Assembly: GCF_001613505.1 (NCBI RefSeq)
Contig: NZ_BDCM01000004.1
Coordinates: 310,001-374,000 of the forward strand
Direction of reading: 5' to 3'
Source: Nocardia mikamii NBRC 108933
Lineage (GTDB): Bacteria; Actinomycetota; Actinomycetes; Mycobacteriales; Mycobacteriaceae
Length of the DNA stretch: 64,000 bases
Shown in pieces: positions 1 through 9,370 of this stretch. Position numbers and translations under genes: made by a program. The notes under the pieces are model-generated. The model was given only the letters and a program-made list of their open reading frames with translations. It had not been told where the DNA came from and did not search any database. The stretch's first letter is position 1; every line of letters begins with the position of its first letter.

Positions 1-344
1 TCGGTGAACTCGCCGGCCGGGATCTCGCCTATCTACACCTCACCGACAACGACGACTATCCGGCACTCGCCGATCTGCGCCCCCGCTGGAACGGCACGCT
101 GATCGCCAATATCGGTGAGAACCGCGCGCCGACCGGACCGGCGGCGGCCGAGCGGGCGATCGCCGACGGCCGGGCCGATCTGGTGTCCTTCGGGCGCGCT
201 TTCATCGCCAATCCCGATCTGGTGTCGCGGATCCGGCACGATCGAGCGCTGGCGCCGGTGCGCGAGGACGGTCTCTACGGCCGGGGACCGACCGGATATA
301 CCGACTACCCGGCGTGGAGCGACCGCGACGAGCGGGTGGCCTGA
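1..344 (+). CDS. Old yellow enzyme family FMN oxidoreductase, C-terminal part
   Basis: The reading frame is open from the window edge (first complete codon at base 3) to a TGA at 342-344, giving the last 113 residues of an NADH:flavin oxidoreductase/alkene reductase. The diagnostic end of the TIM barrel is visible: an LIANIG strand, a following helix rich in Ala, then VSFGRAFIANPDL, the phosphate-binding end of the FMN site. It ends with a short tail (GYTDYPAW) typical of plant-OPR/NemA-like alkene reductases. Such enzymes reduce activated C=C bonds with NAD(P)H. The N-terminal catalytic half is outside the window, so substrate class cannot be judged. The next gene is on the opposite strand and ends toward it. 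Confidence 0.85.
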   Translation, partial: GELAGRDLAYLHLTDNDDYPALADLRPRWNGTLIANIGENRAPTGPAAAERAIADGRADLVSFGRAFIANPDLVSRIRHDRALAPVREDGLYGRGPTGYTDYPAWSDRDERVA

Positions 345-485
345 CCGGAATTCACGGCGCCGATGACCGCCCCGGTCGCCTACTGTCGGCTCGCTCATCT
401 CGGGCTTCGTGGCAGGCGTGGTGACGGGCATCGGCGATTTCCATTGTCACAGAACCCGGCCCGATTCGGTGCCGGGGTTCCGGGA

Positions 486-1238
486 TTACCGCCAGCGCTC
501 CAGCAGCCGGTTCGCCTCGGTGCTCAGCGCGCTCTGCAGGAACGGCCCGAAACTGACTCGGGCAACGCCCACTTCGGCGAACCAGGCGCGATCGCCCTGA
601 TCGGGCAGGCCGATGGCGTTGACCGGCAACGGAAGTTCGGCACACAGCCGGCGCAGGATCTCCGGATCGCGCTGACCCACCGGGTACAGCACGTCGGCGC
701 CCGCTTCGGCCGCCAGCCGCATCCGTTCCAGCACCCGCTCGACCCGGTCGGGGGTGTTCTGGTCCTCGCGCAGGAACAGGTCGGTGCGGGCGTTGACCAC
801 CACGTGCACACCGGCGGCATCGGCCGCCTGCCGCAGTCCGGCGACGAAGTCGGCGTGCTCGCTCGGCTCGCGCAGGCGGCCACCCTCGCTGTGCACCGAA
901 TCCTCGATGTTGAGACCGACCGCGCCTGCCTCCAGCAGTCCGTCGATCAGCTGGACGGGCTTCAGGCCGTAGCCGGATTCGATATCGACCGAGACGGGAA
1001 TGTCGACCGCCGTGGTGATCTCGCGAACCCGGGCCATCGATTCGGGATAGGTCATCCCCTCCTGATCGGATTTGCCCAGCGAATCCGCCAGTGGATGGCT
1101 GCCGACGGTCAGTGCGGCGAAACCGGCCGCCTGCACCAGATTCGCCGACCACGCGTCCCAGACCGTCGGCAGAATCGCCGGATCGCCGGGGCGGTGCAAC
1201 TCGAGGAAGGTGGTCGCCTGCTCGCTCAATGCGGTCAT
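486..1238 (-). CDS. Isocitrate lyase/PEP mutase family enzyme
   Basis: A 250-residue TIM-barrel protein of the isocitrate lyase/PEP mutase superfamily. The family's metal-site elements are present: [11 protein letters not shown] (about residues 90-100) and GLNIEDS, followed by NARTD. The KKCGH/KRCGH loop that defines true isocitrate and methylisocitrate lyases is absent, so a C-C lyase or C-P mutase assignment would be a guess; the short actinobacterial phosphonomutase-like subgroup fits best. The ATG at 1236-1238 overlaps the TGA of the upstream GT87 gene (ATGA), indicating translational coupling; an in-frame ATG at 1256 is less likely because it lies inside that gene. Confidence 0.85.
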   Translation of the reverse strand: MTALSEQATTFLELHRPGDPAILPTVWDAWSANLVQAAGFAALTVGSHPLADSLGKSDQEGMTYPESMARVREITTAVDIPVSVDIESGYGLKPVQLIDGLLEAGAVGLNIEDSVHSEGGRLREPSEHADFVAGLRQAADAAGVHVVVNARTDLFLREDQNTPDRVERVLERMRLAAEAGADVLYPVGQRDPEILRRLCAELPLPVNAIGLPDQGDRAWFAEVGVARVSFGPFLQSALSTEANRLLERWR

Positions 1239-2968
1239 GTGTCGATCCTCGCCCATGATCGGGTGTTCGCGCCAGCGGCCGGATACTGCGGCCTGGGTTG
1301 CAGGGGCGACGGCAACCACGGCAGCGCCGGATCCTGCGCGCGATCCAGAATGCCGCCCACCGGGTCGTCGGCGCCGTCGGCCCGGACGAGGTCCTGATCG
1401 GGACGGTAGATCTGGCGGACCACCAACGCGCACAGGCCCACGACCGCGAAATCGCGGATCAGGACCGCGCTGGTGAACCACTGTTCGGGGACGCCCTTGT
1501 CGTCGGTGCCGAGATAGTAGTACATGCGCGGGAACCACACCAGCGCGTCGATCGTCATCCACGCCAACAGGATTCGCCGGTGCGGCAGGGCCAGCACCGC
1601 CAGTGGCACCAGCCACAGCGAATACTGCGGACTCCACACCTTGTTGGTCAGCAGGAACGCCGCCACCACCAGGAAGGCCAGCTGCGCCACGCGAGGCCGG
1701 CGGGCGGCGGTGAGCGCGATGTAGCCGATCACCGCGCAGGCGGCCGCGAACAGCACCAGCGACACCAGATTCAGCGCGGTCGGAGTGTCGGAGGAGGCGA
1801 GGGAACCGTCGAAACCCTGCCAGCCCGTGAAGGAGGTGACCACGTTGTAGAGCGAATCCGGGTCGGCGTGGCGTTCACTGTTGAGCCGGAAGAATTCCCA
1901 CCAGCCCTCGGTGAACGGCACCGCGATGGGCAGATTCACCGCCAGCCAGGCCAGCACCGCCGACACCACCGTCACCAGCGCCGCCCGCAGCGGGCTGATC
2001 CGCGCGCCGGCCAGATAATCGCGCAGGGCGCTCCAGGCGTTGTTGCCGTTGCGCCGCAGCTGTTCCCGCAGGCCCGGCAAACGGTCACGGCCGTCGGCAC
2101 GCAGGCAGAGCACCACGATCGGGCCCAGCAGCAACAGCGGATACAGCTTGGCCGCACCGCCCAACCCGAGCAGTATTCCGGCCAGGACCGGCCGTCGTCT
2201 GGCCCACGCCAGCAGGCCCGTGGCCGCGAAAGCCGTCGCCAACGCGTCGAAATTGGTGAAGATGTGCACGAGCACCAGTGGTGAGAGCGCCACCAGCGCC
2301 GCATCCCAGATCCGGCGGCCCGCCAGCATCGCCGACGCCCACACCGTCACCAGCCAGGCCAGCGCCAGTCCCACGGCGACGACGTTGAAATACACCACCA
2401 CCGACAGCGCCTTGGGCAGCGGCAGCGACATCCAGATATTGGCGACCTCCATCGCCAGGTACTGATAGAGGCCCGAGAGCACCGGATATTCCATGTACCG
2501 GGTCTGCAGTTTGCCGTCGGAGCCGACCTCGGTCCACTTCTTCTTGTACGGGAACGCGCCCTCGTCGAGATGTTCGGCGCCGTAGAGCGGCACCGTATCC
2601 GAGTAGCACATGGCCACGTATTGGCGACCGTTGTTCCAGTCGAGGGTGAGATGGCCCTCAGAGGTGGTCGTCTGCTGAATACAGCCGGCCTTACCGGCCC
2701 AGCCGAGGGCGAGGAACACCACCGCGAAGGCCAGCAGAACGCGCAGCGGAGTCCAGAAGCGAGAGCGGCCGACCAGGGCATGGTCGCCGACGGGGCCGCC
2801 GATCGCGCTGCTCAACTGAGCGGTCATCGAATCGGTGCGGCTGGGTTTGTCCCGGCGCACCGCCGTTCTCCGATCCGCCGCGAGGGGAGCCGCGGAAACG
2901 AAACCGGTGGCGGTCTCGACACCTTCGTCACCGAACGTCGAGGCCGCCACCGGCTGTTGTTCACTCAC
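1235..2968 (-). CDS. GT87 family (DUF2029) membrane glycosyltransferase-like protein, Rv0051 homologue
   Basis: This 577-residue polytopic protein has a cytoplasmic N-terminal region of about 90 residues, one early membrane segment, a long extracytoplasmic loop with Cys residues, then about nine more hydrophobic helices. The segment [14 protein letters not shown] followed by [12 protein letters not shown] is characteristic of the GT87/DUF2029 family of polyprenyl-phosphate-mannose dependent mannosyltransferases such as PimE. The start is a GTG at 2966-2968, 11 bases after the ponA1 stop, so it is probably cotranscribed with ponA1. The same ponA1-GT87 order exists in M. tuberculosis (Rv0050-Rv0051). 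The acceptor is unknown; envelope glycan or protein O-mannosylation is an inference from the family. Confidence 0.85.
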   Translation of the reverse strand: MSEQQPVAASTFGDEGVETATGFVSAAPLAADRRTAVRRDKPSRTDSMTAQLSSAIGGPVGDHALVGRSRFWTPLRVLLAFAVVFLALGWAGKAGCIQQTTTSEGHLTLDWNNGRQYVAMCYSDTVPLYGAEHLDEGAFPYKKKWTEVGSDGKLQTRYMEYPVLSGLYQYLAMEVANIWMSLPLPKALSVVVYFNVVAVGLALAWLVTVWASAMLAGRRIWDAALVALSPLVLVHIFTNFDALATAFAATGLLAWARRRPVLAGILLGLGGAAKLYPLLLLGPIVVLCLRADGRDRLPGLREQLRRNGNNAWSALRDYLAGARISPLRAALVTVVSAVLAWLAVNLPIAVPFTEGWWEFFRLNSERHADPDSLYNVVTSFTGWQGFDGSLASSDTPTALNLVSLVLFAAACAVIGYIALTAARRPRVAQLAFLVVAAFLLTNKVWSPQYSLWLVPLAVLALPHRRILLAWMTIDALVWFPRMYYYLGTDDKGVPEQWFTSAVLIRDFAVVGLCALVVRQIYRPDQDLVRADGADDPVGGILDRAQDPALPWLPSPLQPRPQYPAAGANTRSWARIDT

Positions 2969-2979
2969 GCCACCCGAGG

Positions 2980-5895
2980 CTACCGGTGACTGTTGGAGTT
3001 CCCGTCTCCTGTCCCGTCGGTACTGTTGCCGACGCCGGCGCCCGGACGCTGGGACCGTGAATTGCCGTTGGTGTCACCGGAATTCGACGTGGTCGGTGGG
3101 GATCCGTCGGCGGGTGCCACCGGTTGCCCGGGCAGCGGCCCCGTGTCCTGCGCCTGCGGCTGGTTCTGCTGCGGCTGCGAGCGCGGATTCGGCTGGATGC
3201 CCGGCACCGGAATGGTGATGCCCGGCAGGATCTCGACCTGCGACGGCTTCACCACGACCGGCGGCTGATACTCCTGCTGTGTGGTGCTCGGTGCGGTGTA
3301 CGGCGCCGAATAGGACGGCACACCGGCCTGGCCGCCGATCGCGGCCGGCTTCGGGAAGTTCTCCTTCGGCGTGCCCTCGAGCGCGCCGTCCATGGTGTCC
3401 TTCCAGATATCCGACGGCAGGCCGGAGCCGTACATGATCGACCCGCCGGGCGTCTTCAGCGCGACACCGTCCGCGGTACCCACCCACACCGCTGTGGACA
3501 GCGACGGGGTGAAGCCGATCATCCACGCGTCCTTGTTCTGACCGGTGTCGCCGAGCTGGGTGGTACCGGTCTTGGAACCGGACAGCCGGCCGCCGGCCAG
3601 GCCGTGGTTGCGGGACGAGGCGGCGATCGGCTGCATCGCGGCGGACAGGTTGTCCGCGACGGCGGCGGAGACCCGCTGCTCGCCCGCGACCTGTCCGCGG
3701 TCGAGCAGGACCTGACCGTCGGCCGTCACGACCTTCTGCACGAAATGCGGCTTGTGATAGACACCCGAGGCCGCGATGGTCGCGTACGCGGACGCCATAT
3801 CCAGCGGTCGCACCTGGTACTGACCCAGGATGATGCCGTTGTTGGGGCCGGAGCCGTCGGGTTCGGTCAGGGTCTGGCCCACGCCCGGAATCGTGTCGGG
3901 AATGCCCATGCGGTGCGCCATCGCGGCGATCTTCGCCGGACCGTCCGGCATATCGAGTTCCATGCGGTAGAAGCTGGTGTTCAGCGACCGCTTGAGCGCT
4001 TCGGCGATGGTGCAGGTACCGCAGGTCTCGCCCTCGGCATTGGTGATCTTGATGCCGTTGACCGTCAGATCCGAGCTGTCGTACATCGTCGACAGCGGCT
4101 TGCCGAGTTCGAGGTTCTCGGCCAAGCCGAAGACCTTGAAGGTCGAGCCGGACTGCAGACCGGCATTGGCGAAGTCCCAGCCGGTCGCGTTGTCGCCGCC
4201 GTAATAGGCGCGCACCGCACCGGTTTTCGGATCGACCGAGACGACCGCGGTCCGGACCTCGTCACGTTCACCCTGCATGTTCTTGTGCACCGAATCGATC
4301 GCCGACTGCTGGGCCTTCTGATCGATGGTCGTGGTGATCTGCAGGCCCTCGGTGTTCAACTGGGTATCGCTGATGCCGGCCTCGGACAACTCGCTGAGCA
4401 CCTGCCGCTTGATCAAGCCGTTGGGGCCCGCGGTCTTGTTCTCGCTGTCGTCGCTGTTGGCGCTGGACGGCAGGACCTTCGGGTACACCATCTTGGCGCG
4501 TTCGGCGGCGGGGACGGAACCGGCCTTGACCATGCCGTCGAGGACGTAGTTCCAGCGCTGCTCGGCGCCCTTCGGGTTGTTCTCCGGGTCCAGGCCGTAC
4601 GGCTGGTTGATGGTGGCGGCCAGCATCGCGCCCTCTTCGACGGTCAGCTGTTCGACCGACTTGCCGAAGTAGGCCTTGGCCGCGGCGTCGATACCGAAGG
4701 TGCCGCGCCCGAACGGAATGGTGTTCAGATACGCGGTGAGGATGTCGTCCTTACTCCACTGCCGCGCCATCTTCGCCGAGATCACCAGCTCGCGCATCTT
4801 GCGGCTCAGCGAATGCTGATTGCCGACCATCGCGTTCTTGACGTACTGCTGGGTGATCGTCGAACCACCACCGGCGGTGTCCTTGCCCATCAGGTTGTCG
4901 CGCGCGGCGCGGGCGAAACCGCTGATGGAGAAGCCGGGGTTGGAGTAGAAGTCCCGGTCCTCGGCCGCGATCACCGCGTTGCGCACGTGCGGCGGGATCT
5001 GGTCGATGGTGACGTCGGTCCGGTTGCCTTCGGGCGGAACGATTCTGCTGATCTGCGTGGTGCCGTCGGAGGCCAGGATCGTGGCGACCTGAGGGGTTTT
5101 GAGATCACCCGGCTGGGGTATCGAGACGGTCGTGTACGCGATCAGGAAGACCGCGCTCGGCACCACGATGGCCAATGCCACCAGGACGTAGATCACTCGC
5201 CGCACGATGCGCCACGGCGATTTCTTCTTCGCCTTCGGGCCCCTGCCCGCCGAACCGCCCGGACCGTCACCGCCGCCGTTGCCCTTGCGCGGCGGCGGAC
5301 CCGACGGGGGAGCACCCGCGCCGACCGCGCGGCGTCCGCCGGTGCCCGGTCCCGATCCGGGTCGAGTGCCGGCGCCACCGGGAGCCGACCGGCTGGCCGC
5401 GGTCGAGCGCGGGCCGCGCTGCGCCATCGCTTCACCGAGGGTTCCGGCCGCGATCTTCTGGGTGGCCTGAGGTTTCTGCTCACCGGGCTTGGCGATCTTC
5501 TGAGTCGCCTGCGCACCGGGACGGGGTGCCGGGTTCGCGGAATTTCCGGGGCGCCGCGGTGGGCCGCCGGCCGGATTCGGCTGACCGCCGCGCACCGTGG
5601 GCTGCCCGCCCGTGCGCGGTGGGCCACCGGCCGGGCCGCGCATCGGCGGGGTCCGGTCACCACCCGGCGGCGGGCCGGGACGTCGCGGGGGGCCGCCGGC
5701 GGGATTCGGTGGTCCGCCCGGCTGGCCGCCACGGGGACCGGCCGGTCCCGGGGGCGGTGCCTGGCGACGCGGCGGTAGCGGCCGGGCGCCGGGCGGGTTG
5801 CCGCCTGCCGGACGCGGTGGCTGACCACCGGGTCCGGATTGCGGGCCGCGCGGGGGCCGACCGCCGTTCGGTCCATCGTCGTAAGGCGAAGTCAC
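2980..5895 (-). CDS. ponA1: Bifunctional class A penicillin-binding protein PonA1
   Basis: Transglycosylase/transpeptidase that polymerises and crosslinks peptidoglycan at the outer face of the membrane. From the proposed start it has about 230 cytoplasmic residues rich in Pro/Gly/Arg, one membrane helix (about 233-254), the GT51 domain ([37 protein letters not shown]) and a transpeptidase domain with SGSTFK, SLNTS and KTGTTQ motifs. A Pro/Gln/Ser/Asn-rich tail ends the protein. GTG 5893-5895 is preferred because GGAG lies 9 bases upstream; ATG 5908-5910 would add five residues but lacks a ribosome site. The cytoplasmic tail carries two ATQKIA copies, possible Ser/Thr kinase targets. An SCGTC-like pair (CGTC) just before SLNTS may form a disulfide. 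Confidence 0.95.
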   Translation of the reverse strand: MTSPYDDGPNGGRPPRGPQSGPGGQPPRPAGGNPPGARPLPPRRQAPPPGPAGPRGGQPGGPPNPAGGPPRRPGPPPGGDRTPPMRGPAGGPPRTGGQPTVRGGQPNPAGGPPRRPGNSANPAPRPGAQATQKIAKPGEQKPQATQKIAAGTLGEAMAQRGPRSTAASRSAPGGAGTRPGSGPGTGGRRAVGAGAPPSGPPPRKGNGGGDGPGGSAGRGPKAKKKSPWRIVRRVIYVLVALAIVVPSAVFLIAYTTVSIPQPGDLKTPQVATILASDGTTQISRIVPPEGNRTDVTIDQIPPHVRNAVIAAEDRDFYSNPGFSISGFARAARDNLMGKDTAGGGSTITQQYVKNAMVGNQHSLSRKMRELVISAKMARQWSKDDILTAYLNTIPFGRGTFGIDAAAKAYFGKSVEQLTVEEGAMLAATINQPYGLDPENNPKGAEQRWNYVLDGMVKAGSVPAAERAKMVYPKVLPSSANSDDSENKTAGPNGLIKRQVLSELSEAGISDTQLNTEGLQITTTIDQKAQQSAIDSVHKNMQGERDEVRTAVVSVDPKTGAVRAYYGGDNATGWDFANAGLQSGSTFKVFGLAENLELGKPLSTMYDSSDLTVNGIKITNAEGETCGTCTIAEALKRSLNTSFYRMELDMPDGPAKIAAMAHRMGIPDTIPGVGQTLTEPDGSGPNNGIILGQYQVRPLDMASAYATIAASGVYHKPHFVQKVVTADGQVLLDRGQVAGEQRVSAAVADNLSAAMQPIAASSRNHGLAGGRLSGSKTGTTQLGDTGQNKDAWMIGFTPSLSTAVWVGTADGVALKTPGGSIMYGSGLPSDIWKDTMDGALEGTPKENFPKPAAIGGQAGVPSYSAPYTAPSTTQQEYQPPVVVKPSQVEILPGITIPVPGIQPNPRSQPQQNQPQAQDTGPLPGQPVAPADGSPPTTSNSGDTNGNSRSQRPGAGVGNSTDGTGDGNSNSHR

Positions 5896-6002
5896 AGCCT
5901 GGATCTCCATAACTCGATACGGTCCGGATAGCTCGGTGCGGGCGTGCACGGCCGTCGTCGGCCGGTATGGGAGCCGCTCCACATATCAGTCGAGTGTGCC
6001 CG

Positions 6003-6416
6003 TCATTCGGCGGCAGTCCGACGAGCGCCGCCACCACGACGGCGCCGCGGTGCCGGGGTGTGCCCCAGCACATACGACTGCACCAGATGATTCCAACTAC
6101 AGGTCCGGCACACCTCGACCACGTGCACCGAGAACTCTTCCCGAGTTTCGGCCAGCCGCACCAGTTCCTCGGGGGTTCGGGCCGAACCCGCGATCGGTCC
6201 CAGTCCGTCGCCGTAGACCCACGATACGAGCGTGAGCTGCTCTTTCCGGCAGATCGGACATGTGACATCGCTCCCCCGCCCGTGGAATTTCGCCGCACGC
6301 AGCAGGTACGGATTCGCATCACATACCTCGGCGACGTCCACGCGGCCCGCATAGACATCGGCCAGCAGCGACCGGCGCCGGAGCGCATAGTCGACCACCT
6401 GCCGCTGAATTCGCAC
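6003..6416 (-). CDS. DUF5318 zinc-ribbon-like protein (Rv0049 homologue)
   Basis: A small 137-residue protein conserved beside ponA1 in mycolic-acid actinomycetes. It has CPIC near its middle and CRTC about 50 residues later, an arrangement that suggests a zinc ribbon, followed by an Arg-rich C-terminal tail. The GTG at 6414-6416 (VRIQRQVVDYALRRR) follows a GGGA ribosome site and matches the usual family start; upstream residues to 6473 look like read-through of the intergenic region. Function is unknown. It is divergent from padR, with a palindrome between the two genes, and precedes ponA1 on the same strand. Confidence 0.85.
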   Translation of the reverse strand: MRIQRQVVDYALRRRSLLADVYAGRVDVAEVCDANPYLLRAAKFHGRGSDVTCPICRKEQLTLVSWVYGDGLGPIAGSARTPEELVRLAETREEFSVHVVEVCRTCSWNHLVQSYVLGHTPAPRRRRGGGARRTAAE

Positions 6417-6487
6417 GGGTCCCAGAGTACTTGCGTCGGCGGGGGCACGGCACGCCACCGAGAGAAGCCACACGTTCCTTCCCGCTC

Positions 6488-6508
6488 ACTATATCGGTCC
6501 GATATAGT
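6488..6508. promoter_or_regulatory. Perfect inverted repeat, probable PadR operator
   Basis: ACTATATCGG-T-CCGATATAGT is a perfect 10-bp inverted repeat around one base, located 55 bases upstream of the padR start and 72 bases from the divergent DUF5318 start. Local AT content is much higher than in the surrounding sequence. PadR repressors commonly bind AT-centred dyads in their own promoter, so autoregulation and possibly control of the divergent genes is inferred. Confidence 0.65.
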
Positions 6509-6562
6509 TTGTAATCGCATCCATCGGTTAGGTCTGTTCAATACAGTCAGGAGGTGAAGCCC

Positions 6563-7120
6563 GTGCTCGAACTCGCGATTCTCGGGCTGCTCCTGGAGTC
6601 ACCCATGCACGGCTACGAGCTGCGCAAACGGTTGACGGGCCTGTTGGGACCGTTCCGGGCCTTCTCCTACGGGTCGCTGTACCCGACGCTGCGGCGCATG
6701 CAGACCGACGGTCTGATCGCCGAGGAGAGTCCGGCCGGCGCGGTCACCCGCCGGGCCCGCCGGGTCTACCAACTGACCGAATCGGGTCGCGAGCGGTTCG
6801 GTGAACTGCTCGCCGACACCGGACCGCAGAACTACACCGATGACGGCTTCGGCGTTCATCTCGCCTTCTTCAGCCGCACCCCCGCCGAGGCGCGGATGCG
6901 GATCCTCGAGGGCAGACGACGGCAGGTCGAGGAGCGCCGAGAAGGACTGCGGGAGGCGATCAAACGCGCCAGCGGAACACTGGATCGCTACACCCGCCAG
7001 CTCCATCAACTCGGTCTCGAATCAAGCGAGCGCGAAGTGCGCTGGCTCAACGAGTTGATTGCAGCGGAGCAATCAATGAAGGCGGCACCACAGAAAGAGG
7101 GAAATGTCGGCCATGAGTGA
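6563..7120 (+). CDS. PadR family transcriptional regulator (Rv0047c homologue)
   Basis: A 185-residue PadR-type repressor. The N-terminal winged helix is clear ([32 protein letters not shown], then LTESGRERF) and is followed by a C-terminal helical segment with many Arg/Glu for dimerisation (PadR_C/Vir domain). The GTG at 6563 is chosen because AGGAGG at 6549-6554 is spaced 8 bases from it; the GTG at 6554 overlaps that ribosome site and cannot be the start. The stop overlaps the beginning of ino1 by 8 bases, so the regulator and inositol synthase are one transcription unit, suggesting control of inositol synthesis as in the mycobacterial arrangement. Confidence 0.9.
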   Translation: MLELAILGLLLESPMHGYELRKRLTGLLGPFRAFSYGSLYPTLRRMQTDGLIAEESPAGAVTRRARRVYQLTESGRERFGELLADTGPQNYTDDGFGVHLAFFSRTPAEARMRILEGRRRQVEERREGLREAIKRASGTLDRYTRQLHQLGLESSEREVRWLNELIAAEQSMKAAPQKEGNVGHE

Positions 7121-8207
7121 TGTCAACCCGGCTGCCAATGAGATTCGCGTGGCCATCGTCGGCGTGGGAAACTGCGCCTCCTCGCTGGTCCAGGGCGTGC
7201 AGTATTACAAGGACGCGGACGAGAACGCCACCGTTCCCGGCCTCATGCACGTCAAGTTCGGCCAGTACCACGTGCGCGATGTGAAGTTCGTCGCCGCATT
7301 CGACGTCGACGCGAAGAAGGTCGGATTCGACCTGTCCGATGCGATCTTCGCCAGCGAGAACAACACCATCAAGATCTCCGACGTGCCGCCGACCGGCGTC
7401 ACCGTCCAGCGGGGTCCGACCCTCGACGGCATCGGCAAGTACTACGCGCAGACCATCGAACTCTCCGAGGCCGATCCGGTCGACGTCGTGCAGGCGCTGA
7501 AGGATGCCCAGGTCGACGTGCTGGTTTCCTACCTGCCCGTCGGTTCGGAAGACGCCGACAAGTTCTACGCGCAGTGTGCCATCGACGCCAACGTCGCATT
7601 CGTGAACGCGCTGCCCGTCTTCATCGCCTCCGACCCGGCCTGGGCGCAGAAGTTCGTCGACGCCGGCGTCCCGATCGTCGGTGACGACATCAAGTCCCAG
7701 GTCGGCGCGACCATCACCCACCGCGTGATGGCCAAGCTGTTCGAGGACCGCGGCGTGCAGCTGGACCGCACCATGCAGCTCAACGTCGGCGGCAACATGG
7801 ACTTCAAGAACATGCTCGAGCGCGAGCGCCTGGAGTCGAAGAAGATCTCCAAGACCCAGGCCGTCACCAGCAACCTGAAGAAGGAACTGGGCGCCAACGA
7901 CGTGCACATCGGCCCGTCCGACCACGTCGGCTGGCTCGACGACCGCAAGTGGGCCTACGTGCGCCTCGAGGGCCGCGCCTTCGGTGACGTGCCGCTGAAC
8001 CTGGAGTACAAGCTCGAGGTGTGGGACTCGCCGAACTCGGCCGGCATCATCATCGACGCCGTGCGCGCCGCCAAGATCGCCAAGGACCGCGGCATCGGCG
8101 GACCCGTCATCCCGGCCTCGGCCTACCTGATGAAGTCCCCGCCGAAGCAGCTCGCCGACGACGTCGCCCGCACCCAGCTGGAAGCCTTCATCATCGGCGC
8201 TGAGTAG
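7113..8207 (+). CDS. ino1: Inositol-3-phosphate synthase
   Basis: NAD-dependent cyclisation of glucose 6-phosphate to 1D-myo-inositol 3-phosphate, the entry step to phosphatidylinositol, PI-mannosides, lipoarabinomannan and mycothiol. The 364-residue protein shows the Rossmann motif [13 protein letters not shown], the [16 protein letters not shown] and [15 protein letters not shown] segments, and LNVGGNMDF, closely matching mycobacterial Ino1 in length and sequence. ATG 7113 lies 11 bases after GAGGG; ATG 7104 (three residues longer) is possible but sits only two bases after it. It overlaps the end of padR. A strong hairpin follows the stop. Confidence 0.96.
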   Translation: MSDVNPAANEIRVAIVGVGNCASSLVQGVQYYKDADENATVPGLMHVKFGQYHVRDVKFVAAFDVDAKKVGFDLSDAIFASENNTIKISDVPPTGVTVQRGPTLDGIGKYYAQTIELSEADPVDVVQALKDAQVDVLVSYLPVGSEDADKFYAQCAIDANVAFVNALPVFIASDPAWAQKFVDAGVPIVGDDIKSQVGATITHRVMAKLFEDRGVQLDRTMQLNVGGNMDFKNMLERERLESKKISKTQAVTSNLKKELGANDVHIGPSDHVGWLDDRKWAYVRLEGRAFGDVPLNLEYKLEVWDSPNSAGIIIDAVRAAKIAKDRGIGGPVIPASAYLMKSPPKQLADDVARTQLEAFIIGAE

Positions 8208-8230
8208 TTTGGCCTCGCTCCGTTCGGCGG

Positions 8231-8252
8231 GTTCGCGGCCCCGGCCGCGAAC
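8231..8252 (+). terminator. Hairpin after ino1
   Basis: GTTCGCGGCC-CC-GGCCGCGAAC is a perfect 10-bp inverted repeat 23 bases after the ino1 stop, without a U tract. Such GC-rich hairpins commonly end actinobacterial transcripts. A second dyad, CTAGGCG-6 nt-CGCCTAG, lies at 8288-8307. Confidence 0.6.
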
Positions 8253-8321
8253 GGGGCCTCCTCGAGGTCGGCCCGTGCGGGGTTGAGCTAGGCGCTATGT
8301 CGCCTAGAGCGTTGGCTGTCG

Positions 8322-8363
8322 AAAAAGGCTGGGCTACATGGTTTTCCATGTCGGCCCAGCCTT
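8322..8363 (-). terminator. Intrinsic terminator of the relE/phd-type operon
   Basis: Read on the minus strand, AAGGCTGGGC and GCCCAGCCTT pair, with an inner CATGG/CCATG stem and an AAAA loop, and the hairpin is followed directly by TTTTT. It begins 21 bases after the toxin stop codon. The pairing is near perfect and the U tract makes this the most canonical Rho-independent terminator in the window; it may also stop plus-strand reading from ino1. Confidence 0.8.
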
Positions 8364-8383
8364 ATCGCGTTTCCGGCGACGGG

Positions 8384-8653
8384 TTACAGGTCTCGATAGA
8401 CGTCTCGTCGCCATCCGACTTTGACCACGAGGATCACGAGAACGCCGTTGTCGATCCGGTAGGCGACCCGGAATCTTCCGACCCGCAGCTGATACAAGCC
8501 CTCGTGGCCGGACAGCTTCTTCACGTCCAGGCCCGGGGCATACGGGTCGTCGCCGAGTGCGGTCAGTGCGGTCAGGATGCGCATCGCCTCCTGCCGTTCG
8601 AGCGCGCGCAGTTCGTGTCGGGCCGATTCCAGGAAGCGGAAGCGGTACTTCAC
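8384..8653 (-). CDS. RelE/ParE superfamily toxin
   Basis: An 89-residue basic protein with the RelE/ParE fold signature: FLESARHELRALERQE at the N-terminus, LKK-like VKKLSGHEGLYQLRVGRFRVAYRID, and VKVGWRRDVYRDL at the C-terminus. RelE toxins cleave mRNA in the ribosome A site; ParE members poison gyrase, and sequence alone does not fully separate them, though the LYQLRVGRFRVAYRI and VxxxGxRxDVYR elements are RelE-like. The GTG start at 8651-8653 overlaps the antitoxin stop (GTGA), the usual antitoxin-first coupled order. A strong terminator follows. Confidence 0.88.
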   Translation of the reverse strand: MKYRFRFLESARHELRALERQEAMRILTALTALGDDPYAPGLDVKKLSGHEGLYQLRVGRFRVAYRIDNGVLVILVVKVGWRRDVYRDL

Positions 8654-8904
8654 TCCTCGTCCTCGAAGAGGTCGGCGAGAACCTCGCTCATGCTGTAGGT
8701 CCGTTCATCGGAAGTGAGCCGGGCCGCCGCTTCGCGTGCGAGCAACTCGTCCTCGGCGGCATCGAACTTTTCCACCATCGACAGCGGGACCAGTGCGGCG
8801 GCCGGGGTGCCGTCGCGCAGAATGATCACCTGCTCGCCCTCCTCGGCTTCACGGATGTGGGTGGCCAGGTTGGCGCGGAGTTCACGGATGCTGATCTCGG
8901 ACAC
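8650..8904 (-). CDS. Phd/YefM family antitoxin
   Basis: An 84-residue acidic partner of the downstream toxin. The N-terminal Phd/YefM DNA-binding motif is present (ISIRELRANLATHIREAEEGEQVIILRDGTPAAALVPL), and the acidic C-terminal third (SMSEVLADLFEDEE) is the likely disordered toxin-binding tail. The start is GTG 8902-8904. Antitoxins of this family repress their own operon through TGTACA-type palindromes, and such a site lies just upstream. Confidence 0.9.
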   Translation of the reverse strand: MSEISIRELRANLATHIREAEEGEQVIILRDGTPAAALVPLSMVEKFDAAEDELLAREAAARLTSDERTYSMSEVLADLFEDEE

Positions 8905-8911
8905 GCAGCAA

Positions 8912-8933
8912 GTGTACGCGCTCGCGTGTACAC
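8912..8933. promoter_or_regulatory. Probable toxin-antitoxin operator
   Basis: GTGTACGCG-CT-CGCGTGTACAC, 8 bases upstream of the antitoxin start, is an inverted repeat with a two-base asymmetry. It contains one perfect TGTACA hexamer (8927-8932) and one TGTACG (8913-8918). TGTACA is the half-site known for YefM-YoeB repression, so autoregulation is likely. Confidence 0.6.
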
Positions 8934-8938
8934 GGCGG

Positions 8939-9364
8939 TCAGTCGAGGGACACGTACACCTCGACCGAGGTGGGGCCGGTGTAGCGTTCGATTTCCGCGG
9001 CGTGGGAGCGGGTGATGGTGCCGGCGCTTTCGGCCTTGGCGACCTTGGCCCAGGCGGTGCGGAGCAGGTCGTACGGCTTGTCGGAGACGACGAATTTGGC
9101 GTAGCGGCCCGCGGGGATGCGGGTGATCACATCACCGGTGTCGAGGTCGTCGAGTCCGCCCAGTTCGTAGCCGAGCACCGCGACCGCGTGGTCGTCCTGG
9201 CCGATGTAGGCCGCCACGCGGGGAACGTTCTTCTCGCGCGACAGGTAGCGGTCCCAGGTGAAGTTCACCAGATCCAGATCGCGGGCGGTCACCTCGCGCC
9301 CGGCCAGCGGAACGGTGAGCCCGCCGACGAGGCTCGGTTCCAGGGTGACGATTTCGAAGTCCAC
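8939..9364 (-). CDS. GyrI-like small-molecule-binding domain protein, copy 1
   Basis: A 141-residue stand-alone effector-binding domain of the GyrI-like/AraC_E_bind superfamily (SHS2 fold). Family features are the opening strand (FEIVTLEPSLVGGLTV), VLGYELGGLDDLDTGDVITRIPAGRYAKFVV in the middle, and the closing PTSVEVYVSLD. No DNA-binding domain is attached, so it acts as a small-molecule sensor, scavenger or hydrolase rather than a regulator by itself. The start GTG 9362-9364 comes 6 bases after the stop of copy 2, so both are cotranscribed. The two proteins align along their whole length and are ancient tandem duplicates. Confidence 0.8.
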   Translation of the reverse strand: MDFEIVTLEPSLVGGLTVPLAGREVTARDLDLVNFTWDRYLSREKNVPRVAAYIGQDDHAVAVLGYELGGLDDLDTGDVITRIPAGRYAKFVVSDKPYDLLRTAWAKVAKAESAGTITRSHAAEIERYTGPTSVEVYVSLD

Positions 9365-9370
9365 GAGTCC

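Noticed and set aside
3124..5778. 884-codon plus-strand open frame opposite ponA1
   Set aside because: It is antisense to a certain gene, has Arg/Gly/Asp-rich composition with no domain, and arises from GC-rich codon structure.
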